Positions 7,500-16,050 of a DNA stretch of 23,794 nt are shown here, piece by piece. Numbering within the stretch: position 1 is the stretch's first letter; the number at the start of each line of letters is the position of its first letter. The notes under the pieces were generated by a model. It had not been told where the DNA came from. It saw only the letters and a program-made list of their open reading frames with translations, and ran no database searches. The stretch covers positions 1 through 23,794 of the forward strand of contig JBBSBE010000054.1 in NCBI GenBank assembly GCA_038251625.1. Direction: 5' to 3'. This DNA comes from JBBQXK01 sp038251625. GTDB lineage: Bacteria > Pseudomonadota > Alphaproteobacteria > Rhodobacterales > Rhodobacteraceae. The position numbers were made by a program, and so were the translations under genes.

Positions 7500-7528
7500 T
7501 TGCACCCCATATCCAGTATGGTCTATAG
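7500..7528 (+). promoter_or_regulatory. Candidate sigma-70 promoter for gyrA
   Basis: TTGCAC (7500-7505), a 17-base spacer and CTATAG (7523-7528) lie about 46 bases upstream of the gyrA ATG, inside the divergent usg/gyrA gap. Spacing is optimal and the boxes match the consensus at four of six bases each. It would drive the gyrA-to-gluQRS unit. Confidence 0.45.
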
Positions 7529-7574
7529 TGTCGCAAACAGGATATAGCCCCCGAACAAGGGAAGCAGCACCTAC

Positions 7575-10286
7575 ATGAGCGATACCCCCGAAGACGCTGA
7601 TAAAACAGACGATTCCGCGCCGCCCCCGCGTCACGGACCGCAGATCTCCATCGCCGAGGAGATGAAGACCTCGTTCCTTGACTACGCGATGAGCGTCATC
7701 ATCAGCCGCGCGATCCCCGATCTGCGCGACGGCCTGAAACCCGTGCACCGGCGCATTCTTTACGCGATGCACGAAACCACGAACTCGCACGACAAACCCT
7801 ATCGCAAGTCCGCCCGCCCCGTGGGCGACGTCATGGGCAAGTATCACCCTCACGGCGATTCTGCGATCTACGACGCGCTCGTGCGGATGGCGCAGCCGTT
7901 CAGCATGTCGCTCAAACTCCTTGATGGACAAGGAAATTTCGGATCCATGGATGGCGACAACCCAGCCGCCATGCGCTATACGGAGGTGCGGATGGACAAG
8001 CCCGCCGCCTTCCTTCTGGCCGATATCGACAAGGATACCGTCGATTTTCAGGACAATTACGACGGCAAGGACCGCGAGCCGACCGTCCTGCCAGCCCGAT
8101 TCCCCAACATGCTGGTCAACGGCGCGGGCGGTATCGCCGTCGGAATGGCCACGAACATTCCGCCGCATAACCTCGGCGAGGTGATCGACGGCACCCTTGC
8201 GCTGATCGAAGACCCCGATCTTTCGTCAGAGGCGCTGATGGAAATCATCCCTGCGCCCGATTTTCCCACGGGGGCCCAGATTTTGGGCCGCTCGGGTGCG
8301 CGCAAGGCCTATCTGGAAGGCCGGGGCTCGGTGATCATCCGGGCCAAAACGCGGGTGGAAGAGATTCGTAAGGATCGCTATGCCATCATCGTTGACGAGG
8401 TGCCCTACCAGGTGAACAAGGCGGCGATGATCGAAAAGATCGCCGATATGGTGCGCGAGAAACGGATCGAAGGCATCGCGCATGTGCAGGACGAATCCGA
8501 CCGTGTCGGCGTGCGCGTGGTGATCGAGTTGAAGCGGGATGCCACCGCGGACGTGGTGCTGAACCAGCTTTACCGTTTCACCCCGCTGCAAACCTCGTTC
8601 CCCTGCAACATGCTGGCACTGAACGGCGGCCGCCCCGAAACGCTGACGCTGCGCGATTTCCTGACATCCTTCATCGGCTTCCGCGAAGAGGTGGTCGCGC
8701 GCCGCACCGCGTTCGAATTGCGCCGTGCCCGCGAACGCAGCCACATCCTCTGCGGCCTCGCAGTCGCCGTGTCGAACGTGGACGAGGTTGTGCGCACCAT
8801 CCGCGCCAGCGCCGATGCGGCAGAAGCGCGCGAGAAACTGATGACCCGGCGCTGGCCCGCGCAGGACATCGCCGACTATATCAAGCTGATCGACGACCCC
8901 AGCCACACGATCAACGAGGACGGCACCTACAACCTGTCGGAACTTCAGGCCCGTGCGATCCTCGATCTGCGTTTGCAGCGCCTGACCGCCCTCGGGGTCA
9001 AGGAAGTGACCGACGAGCTTGCCGAATTAGCCGGCAAGATCAAGGACTACCTGGCCATTCTTGCATCGCGCGAACGTATCCTTGCAATCATTTCGGATGA
9101 GCTTCGCGAGGTCAAAGCCGCCTTCGCCGTCCCCCGCCGCACGGAAATCGTGGACTGGGCGGGCGACATGGAAGACGAAGACCTGATCGAACGCGAAGAC
9201 ATGGTCGTGACCATCACCTCGGGCGGCTACATCAAGCGCACGCCCCTCGCCGAATTCCGCAGCCAGAACAGGGGCGGCAAGGGCCTCGCGTCGATGCAGA
9301 CGAAAGAGGATGACGTGGTCACCACGCTCTTCGTCGCCAACACGCACACGCATCTGCTGTTTTTCACCACGGACGGCATGGCGTACCGGCTGAAGTGCTG
9401 GCGCCTGCCGCTGGCTGGCCGCACCGCCAAGGGCAAAGCCATCGTCAACATCCTGCCGATCCCGAACGGTATCTCCATCGCCGCCCTTATGCCCGTGGAT
9501 GTGCCAGAGGAAGAATGGGAAAACCTGCAGATCGTCTTCGCCACGTCCGAGGGCGACGTGCGCCGCAACGCGCTGTCGGATTTCACCAACGTCAAGCGCA
9601 ACGGCAAGATCGCCATGGGCCTGCCGGATGAAGTTCGCCTGATAAACGCCCGCATTGCCGATGAAAATGACGATGTGATGCTGGTTACCGCCATGGGCCG
9701 CGCAATCCGCTTCCCAACCACGGACGTGCGCGTGTTCAAGGGCCGCGATTCGACGGGCGTGCGGGGCATCCGCCTTGCGACGGGCGACCGCGTCGTCTCA
9801 ATGGCCGTGATCCGGCATTTTGAGGCCGATCCTGCCGAACGGGCCGCCTACCTCAAGCAGCGCCGGTTGGTTGCGGGCGCCACCGAAGAGGCCGAGGCTG
9901 ACGAGGATGAAGAAGCGGTTGAAGCCGGGCAGTTGAGCCAGGAACGCTATGCCGAAATGTCGGCGGCGGAAGACCTGATCCTGACAATCACATCAGGCGG
10001 CGCCGGCAAGCTCAGCTCCAGCCACGATTATCCAGTCCGCGGCCGTGGCGGCCAGGGCGTCATGGCGATGGACAAGGCGATGCGTGGCGGGCGACTCGTG
10101 GCCTCATTCCCCGTCGATATCGCTGACCAGATCATGCTGGCCACCTCGACCGGCCAGTCGATCCGCGTGCCGGTGGATCAGATCAGCTTCCGGTCGCGGT
10201 CTGCGGGCGGTGTGCGGGTCTTCAACACCGCCAAGGGTGAAGAGGTCGTCTCGGTCGCCCGCATCGCGGAGCAGGCCGAAGAGTGA
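7575..10286 (+). CDS. gyrA: DNA gyrase subunit A
   Basis: GyrA is the breakage-reunion subunit of gyrase, which introduces negative supercoils with GyrB. The 903-residue protein has the N-terminal block DGLKPVHRRILYAM, the quinolone-resistance region GKYHPHGDSAIYDALVRMAQPF and catalytic Tyr135 in AAMRYTEVRM. The positions equivalent to E. coli Ser83 and Asp87 are Ser96 and Asp100, the sensitive residues. The C-terminal wrapping domain contains the GyrA-box-like QNRGGKG. This and the gyrase-style GQGNFGSMDGD separate it from ParC. An acidic, disordered-looking insert rich in Glu, Asp and Ala lies at about 775-790, within the C-terminal domain. The start MSDTPED lies 46 bases past a plausible promoter. 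The stop overlaps the next start (GTGA). Confidence 0.98.
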   Translation: MSDTPEDADKTDDSAPPPRHGPQISIAEEMKTSFLDYAMSVIISRAIPDLRDGLKPVHRRILYAMHETTNSHDKPYRKSARPVGDVMGKYHPHGDSAIYDALVRMAQPFSMSLKLLDGQGNFGSMDGDNPAAMRYTEVRMDKPAAFLLADIDKDTVDFQDNYDGKDREPTVLPARFPNMLVNGAGGIAVGMATNIPPHNLGEVIDGTLALIEDPDLSSEALMEIIPAPDFPTGAQILGRSGARKAYLEGRGSVIIRAKTRVEEIRKDRYAIIVDEVPYQVNKAAMIEKIADMVREKRIEGIAHVQDESDRVGVRVVIELKRDATADVVLNQLYRFTPLQTSFPCNMLALNGGRPETLTLRDFLTSFIGFREEVVARRTAFELRRARERSHILCGLAVAVSNVDEVVRTIRASADAAEAREKLMTRRWPAQDIADYIKLIDDPSHTINEDGTYNLSELQARAILDLRLQRLTALGVKEVTDELAELAGKIKDYLAILASRERILAIISDELREVKAAFAVPRRTEIVDWAGDMEDEDLIEREDMVVTITSGGYIKRTPLAEFRSQNRGGKGLASMQTKEDDVVTTLFVANTHTHLLFFTTDGMAYRLKCWRLPLAGRTAKGKAIVNILPIPNGISIAALMPVDVPEEEWENLQIVFATSEGDVRRNALSDFTNVKRNGKIAMGLPDEVRLINARIADENDDVMLVTAMGRAIRFPTTDVRVFKGRDSTGVRGIRLATGDRVVSMAVIRHFEADPAERAAYLKQRRLVAGATEEAEADEDEEAVEAGQLSQERYAEMSAAEDLILTITSGGAGKLSSSHDYPVRGRGGQGVMAMDKAMRGGRLVASFPVDIADQIMLATSTGQSIRVPVDQISFRSRSAGGVRVFNTAKGEEVVSVARIAEQAEE

Positions 10287-10618
10287 CCCCTCTGGAAGCC
10301 CGCCTCGCGGCGCTGGCGGCTGCGGGCGGCACGGTCACCTACGGAGCGCTCGCGCGCGACCTCGGGTTGCGTATGGGCACGCTGACGGCGGCGCTCGAGG
10401 CGCTGATGGAGGCGGACACGGCGGCGGGTCGGCCCCTCCGTGCGGCTCTCTGTACCGGGCGGCTTTCGGGCGGCCTTCCCGCCCGCGGCTTCTTTGAAAA
10501 AGCCGCAACCCTCGGGCGCGATGCAGAAGATCCGGCGGCGATGGTGGCAGCCGAGCGGCAGGCCCTGTTCAGCGCCGCCGCAGGGGGCTACATCCCCGCT
10601 CCGGAGGATCAGACATGA
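10283..10618 (+). CDS. Conserved-type 111-residue protein of unknown function, winged-helix-like
   Basis: I cannot assign a function. The product is Ala/Leu-rich and likely helical, with a helix-turn-helix-like segment at about residues 17-45 (TVTYGALARDLGLRMGTLTAALEAL). It then has RPLRAALCTGRLSGGLPARGFF at about 50-71. The order 'VTYGALA ... LxRPL ... C ... GG' faintly recalls the DNA-binding half of O6-alkylguanine DNA alkyltransferases, but the PCHR active-site motif is absent. It is flanked by coupling overlaps on both sides: a GTG start overlapping the gyrA stop by four bases, and a stop overlapping the trmFO start by four bases. It is therefore certainly in the gyrA transcript, and codon usage looks like its neighbours. 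That argues for a real gene. Confidence 0.75.
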   Translation: MTPLEARLAALAAAGGTVTYGALARDLGLRMGTLTAALEALMEADTAAGRPLRAALCTGRLSGGLPARGFFEKAATLGRDAEDPAAMVAAERQALFSAAAGGYIPAPEDQT

Positions 10619-11946
10619 CAGAAACGCTCCACATCATCGGCGGCGGCATGGCGGGGGCCGAGGCCGCCTGGCAGGCGGCACGGATGGGCGTGCCCGTGGT
10701 GATCCACGAGATGCGACCGACCGTCGGCACCTTTGCGCACCGCACCGGCAGCCTGGCAGAGATGGTCTGCTCCAACTCCTTCCGGTCCGACGATGACGAG
10801 CGCAATGCCGTGGGCCTTCTGCATTGGGAGATGGGGGCAGCGGACGGGATCATCATGCAGACGGCGCGCGCGCACCGCCTGCCAGCCGGTGGCGCGCTGG
10901 CGGTGGACCGCGACCCCTTTGCCGAGGCCGTGACACGGGCGATCCATGCTCATCCCCTGATTTCCGTTGTTGGTGAAGAAGTTACAGAGCTTCCCTCAAC
11001 CGGCCACTGGATCGTGGCGACCGGGCCCCTGACCTCTGGCGCGTTGGCCGAAAGCATCCGGGCGGTGACTGGGGCCGAACATCTGGCGTTCTTTGATGCC
11101 ATCGCCCCGATCGTCCATGCCGAAAGCATCGACATGTCACAGGCCTGGATGCAAAGCCGGTATGACAAAGGCGAGACCGAGGCCGAGCAGACCGCCTATA
11201 TCAATTGCCCGATGACCAAGGCAGAGTACGAGGCCTTCATCGACGCGCTGCTGGCGGCGGACAAGACGGCCTTTCGCGAGGGCGAAACGGCGGGTTATTT
11301 CGACGGATGCCTGCCCATCGAGGTGATGGCCGAGCGCGGGCGCGAGACGCTGCGCTTTGGCCCGATGAAGCCCGTGGGGCTGACCAATCCGCACCGCGCC
11401 GAAAAATCCTATGCCGTTGTTCAACTGCGGCGCGATAACAAGCTGGGCACGCTTTTCAACATCGTGGGCTTTCAAACCAAGATGAAGCACGGCGCGCAAA
11501 CCTCTGTTTTCCGGATGATTCCGGGGTTGCAAGAGGCTGCCTTTGCGCGCCTCGGCGGCATCCATCGCAACACGTTCATCAATTCACCCACCCTTCTGGA
11601 TGACAGGATGCGGTTACGGGCCCGGCCCGCTTTGCGCTTTGCCGGTCAGGTAACGGGGGTGGAGGGTTACGTCGAAAGCGCCGCGATGGGCCTTCTTGCG
11701 GGCCGGATGGCTGCGGCACAGATTCTGGGGCGCGATCTCGCCCCGCCCCCCCCCGAAACCGCGATGGGGGCGCTGGTGAACCACATCACGGGCGGTGCGG
11801 ACGCCAAGACGTTCCAGCCGATGAACGTGAACTTCGGCCTTTTCCCTCCCATTGAGGCCAAGGGCGGGCGGCGCGGGCGCAAGGACCGCTACAAGGCGTA
11901 TACCGACCGCGCGAAAGAGGCCTTTGCCGCATGGCTGGCCGCGTAA
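10615..11946 (+). CDS. trmFO: tRNA m5U54 methyltransferase TrmFO (folate/FAD-dependent)
   Basis: TrmFO makes 5-methyluridine at position 54 of the tRNA T-loop using methylenetetrahydrofolate and FADH2. The 443-residue protein starts with the FAD-binding motif HIIGGGMAGAEAAWQ (about residues 6-20). It has the TrmFO block MVCSNSFRSDDDERNAVGLLHWEM with Cys52, and FDGCLPIEVMAERGRETLRFGPMKPVGL with Cys232. These match the two functional cysteines known in the Bacillus enzyme. It lacks the C-terminal features of MnmG, the related enzyme that can be confused with it. Length is typical. It is coupled to the 111-residue gene upstream (ATGA) and overlaps gluQRS by 16 bases. Confidence 0.96.
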   Translation: MTETLHIIGGGMAGAEAAWQAARMGVPVVIHEMRPTVGTFAHRTGSLAEMVCSNSFRSDDDERNAVGLLHWEMGAADGIIMQTARAHRLPAGGALAVDRDPFAEAVTRAIHAHPLISVVGEEVTELPSTGHWIVATGPLTSGALAESIRAVTGAEHLAFFDAIAPIVHAESIDMSQAWMQSRYDKGETEAEQTAYINCPMTKAEYEAFIDALLAADKTAFREGETAGYFDGCLPIEVMAERGRETLRFGPMKPVGLTNPHRAEKSYAVVQLRRDNKLGTLFNIVGFQTKMKHGAQTSVFRMIPGLQEAAFARLGGIHRNTFINSPTLLDDRMRLRARPALRFAGQVTGVEGYVESAAMGLLAGRMAAAQILGRDLAPPPPETAMGALVNHITGGADAKTFQPMNVNFGLFPPIEAKGGRRGRKDRYKAYTDRAKEAFAAWLAA

Positions 11947-12746
11947 CACGCTTTGCGCCATCGCCGACGGGGCCGCTGCATCTGGGCCATGCGTACGCAG
12001 CGATGGTAGCGGCGTCCCGGGGCGACCGGTTTCTGCTGCGGATCGAAGATATCGACACCTCCCGCTGCCGCCGGGAGTGGGAGGCCGCGATCTTTGACGA
12101 TCTGGCGTGGCTGGGGCTTCAATGGGAATCGCCGGTGATGCGGCAATCTGACCGGCAGCCCTTTTATCGCGCGTCGCTGACGCGGTTGACGGCGCTGGGG
12201 GTGACCTATGCCTGCACCTGCACGCGCGCCGATATCCGGGCCGCCCTCAGCGCGCCGCAAGACGGGCCGGACGGGCCGATCTATCCCGGGACGTGCCGGC
12301 ACGCGGGGCTTGACGCGGAGGGTGCCGCGATCCGGCTGGATATGGGGCGGGCGATGGCGCTCGTGGGGCCGGTCGGGTTCACGGAAGCGGGGCCTGTCCG
12401 CCCGGGGCGGCACGCGGCAAATAGCGCGCTGATGCTTGCGGATGTTGGCGATGTGGTGCTGGCGCGGCGCGATCTTGGCACATCCTATCACCTCGCCGTG
12501 GTTGTGGACGACGCGGCGCAGGAAATCACGGAAATTACCCGCGGCGCAGATCTTTTTGCGGCGACGTTCGTGCATGTTCTGCTTCAGAAATTGCTCGAAT
12601 ATCCAACGCCATCCTATTGGCATCACAACCTTATCCGCGATAGCGAGGGCAAGCGCCTCGCCAAGCGGGATGATGCGCGCGCGCTCTCGCTTTTCCGACA
12701 CGAGGGCGCCACGCCCGCCGATATCCGCCACATGGTGGGGCTTTAG
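11931..12746 (+). CDS. gluQRS: Glutamyl-Q tRNA(Asp) synthetase
   Basis: GluQRS is a truncated glutamyl-tRNA synthetase paralogue that attaches glutamate to queuosine in the anticodon loop of tRNA(Asp). The 271-residue protein has only the catalytic half, as expected. The class I signature HLGH is at residues 17-20 within RFAPSPTGPLHLGHAYAA. The probable zinc ligands are Cys95, Cys97, Tyr118 and Cys122. A GKRLAKRDDA segment replaces KMSKS. There is no anticodon-binding domain, which separates it from GltX. The start ATG lies 16 bases inside the end of trmFO. Its TAG stop overlaps the hisI stop on the other strand. It is the last gene of the gyrA unit and the second tRNA-modifying enzyme in it. 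Confidence 0.96.
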   Translation: MAGRVTRFAPSPTGPLHLGHAYAAMVAASRGDRFLLRIEDIDTSRCRREWEAAIFDDLAWLGLQWESPVMRQSDRQPFYRASLTRLTALGVTYACTCTRADIRAALSAPQDGPDGPIYPGTCRHAGLDAEGAAIRLDMGRAMALVGPVGFTEAGPVRPGRHAANSALMLADVGDVVLARRDLGTSYHLAVVVDDAAQEITEITRGADLFAATFVHVLLQKLLEYPTPSYWHHNLIRDSEGKRLAKRDDARALSLFRHEGATPADIRHMVGL

Positions 12747-13102
12747 ATCACCGGATCGGTCAGGATCGTTTCGTGCCCGTTCTCCACGGCCGTAAAGAAG
12801 CAGGAAGGGCGGTTGGTGTGGCAGGCGGGTCCGGTCTGTTCGACCATCAGGAGCAGACAATCGCGGTCGCAATCGAGGCGCAGCTCGATCAGTTTCTGCG
12901 TGTGCCCCGAGGTTTCGCCCTTCACCCAGAACGCCTGCCGTGACCGGGACCAATAGGTGACCCTCCCCGTGGCAAGTGTGCGCGCCACGGCATCAGCGTT
13001 CATCCATGCGAGCATCAGCACCTCTCCGCTCGCGTGGTCCTGCGCGATGGCGGGGATCAGCCCGGCGGCATCGTAGCAAAGCGTCGCTGGATCGAAGGCC
13101 AT
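12743..13102 (-). CDS. hisI: Phosphoribosyl-AMP cyclohydrolase
   Basis: HisI opens the purine ring of phosphoribosyl-AMP, the third step of histidine synthesis. The 119-residue protein is the monofunctional form with no HisE domain. Signatures are EVLMLAWMNADAV, the WSRSRQAFWVKGETSGHTQ block, the acidic metal-binding segment LDCDRDC (residues 77-82), and GPACHTNRPSCFF with Cys94 and Cys101. The start MAFDPATL (ATG 13100-13102) follows AAGGAC; an in-frame ATG six codons upstream is less well placed. It converges on gluQRS with overlapping stop codons and diverges from the scaffold gene 62 bases away. No other his genes are in the window. Confidence 0.95.
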   Translation of the reverse strand: MAFDPATLCYDAAGLIPAIAQDHASGEVLMLAWMNADAVARTLATGRVTYWSRSRQAFWVKGETSGHTQKLIELRLDCDRDCLLLMVEQTGPACHTNRPSCFFTAVENGHETILTDPVI

Positions 13103-13164
13103 GGATTGTGTCCTTTGCAAAGGGTGGGCAGAGGATTATCTTGAGTGAAGAACGGAGGGAACCC

Positions 13165-13614
13165 ATGAGCGACAGTGACCTCATCAGCCTTTACTCGGGC
13201 CAGATCCTCGCGCTGGCGGCGGATGTGCCCCATCTCGGGCGTCTGACGGATGCGCAAGGAACGGCGCGCCGCCGGTCGCCGCTTTGCGGCTCGACCGTCA
13301 CGGTCGATGTTCGGATGGAGGGCGGGCGCGTGGCTGACTTCGCGCAGGATGTGAAAGCCTGCGCCTTGGGTCAGGCGGCGGCGGCCCTGTCGGGCCGGGC
13401 GATGATCGGGCGGAGCCTTGGCGAAATCGAAGTGGCCCGAGATGGCCTGCGGGCGATGCTGAAAGAGGGCGCGCCGCCACCCGGCGCCCCCTTCGCAGGA
13501 TTCGAGGTGCTGATCCCTGCGCGCGACTTCAAGAACCGTCATGCCTCGATCCTTTTGGCGCTTGAGGCGACAGCAGAGGCCGTTGCGGCAGCGGAAGCCG
13601 GGGCGGAAGCGTAA
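13165..13614 (+). CDS. NifU/IscU-like iron-sulfur cluster scaffold family protein
   Basis: This 149-residue protein has the IscU/NifU N-terminal fold signature: LYSGQILALAADVPHLGRL, then SPLCGSTVTVDVRMEGGRVADFAQDVKACALGQAAAALSG with Cys41 and Cys66. In true IscU these are two of three cluster ligands. The third ligand cysteine is not present; its region reads ARDFKNRHASILLALEA. The usual CGD aspartate is also replaced (CGST). It may be a divergent scaffold or carrier. GGAGG lies six bases before the ATG at 13165-13167, which makes the start firm. The C terminus is an Ala/Glu-rich helix. It stands alone, divergent from hisI, with no suf or isc genes nearby. Confidence 0.82.
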   Translation: MSDSDLISLYSGQILALAADVPHLGRLTDAQGTARRRSPLCGSTVTVDVRMEGGRVADFAQDVKACALGQAAAALSGRAMIGRSLGEIEVARDGLRAMLKEGAPPPGAPFAGFEVLIPARDFKNRHASILLALEATAEAVAAAEAGAEA

Positions 13615-13650
13615 AAAAAACCGCCGCCTTCCCCATCGGGAAAGCGGCGG
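13613..13650 (-). terminator. Strong Rho-independent terminator (minus strand)
   Basis: Read on the minus strand, a 13-pair GC-rich stem (arms 13638-13650 and 13621-13633, one G-T pair) with a 4-base GATG loop is followed by eight Ts at 13620-13613. It ends the transcript of the small membrane protein gene. On the plus strand no T-run follows the stem, so it is unlikely to terminate the scaffold gene. Its T-tract overlaps that gene's stop codon. Confidence 0.9.
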
Positions 13651-13750
13651 CAAGTGGCGTGTCTGTCGGGAGATGGCGCCGGGGGAACGGCGCAGGGCTG
13701 CACGTTGGGGACAGGGCAGCGCCCGAAATTTCAGACCGCAGGCAGAACCG

Positions 13751-13873
13751 TCACACCAGGCCCGGCAGCGAAAGCGCCGCGACAAGCACGGCAAAAAGCG
13801 CCAGAACGCCAAGACCATCTTCAACCAGCGTGCCTTGCGAGCGTGCCAGAACCTTCTGGATTTCGGTGATCAT
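13751..13873 (-). CDS. Small single-pass membrane protein, 40 residues, unknown
   Basis: The predicted product has an N-terminal amphipathic part (MITEIQKVLARSQGTLVEDG) followed by a hydrophobic helix (LGVLALFAVLVAALSLPGLV), so it should insert in the inner membrane with a very short C terminus. I do not recognise a family. The start at ATG 13871-13873 follows AAGGAGG at five bases, a near-perfect ribosome binding site. An alternative ATG at 13910-13912 would add 13 residues, with GGAG in front of it. The gene has its own strong terminator about 100 bases downstream and a CtrA-box-like site upstream, so it looks like a regulated single-gene unit. Short length limits confidence; the expression signals are what support it. 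Confidence 0.62.
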   Translation of the reverse strand: MITEIQKVLARSQGTLVEDGLGVLALFAVLVAALSLPGLV

Positions 13874-13926
13874 CTTGGCCTCCTTGCCGTGGTGTTGCTG
13901 GATTGTTCTCATATTAACTCCGCCCT

Positions 13927-13941
13927 GTAAAGAACTTTTAA
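13927..13941. promoter_or_regulatory. CtrA-box-like site upstream of the small membrane protein gene
   Basis: Plus-strand GTAA-N7-TTAA (read as TTAA-N7-TTAC on the gene's strand) differs from the CtrA consensus TTAA-N7-TTAA by one base. It lies 54-68 bases upstream of the preferred start, about the same distance as the site before ctrA. It falls in the 89-base gap between this gene and recG, which is otherwise AT-rich without clear signals. Confidence 0.4.
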
Positions 13942-13962
13942 GGAACATATGCGAACAAATCG

Positions 13963-16046
<2,084 letters not shown>

Positions 16047-16050
<4 letters not shown>

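Noticed and set aside
7575..10286. Topoisomerase IV subunit ParC instead of GyrA
   Set aside because: The GDSAIYD and GQGNFGSMDGD segments, the GyrA-box-like QNRGGKG and the full-length C-terminal wrapping domain are gyrase features.
13751..13873. Small gene plus downstream hairpin as a DUF1127/CcsR-type stress RNA locus known from Rhodobacter
   Set aside because: The peptide lacks the Arg/Trp-rich DUF1127 pattern and the downstream region does not show repeated anti-Shine-Dalgarno hairpins.
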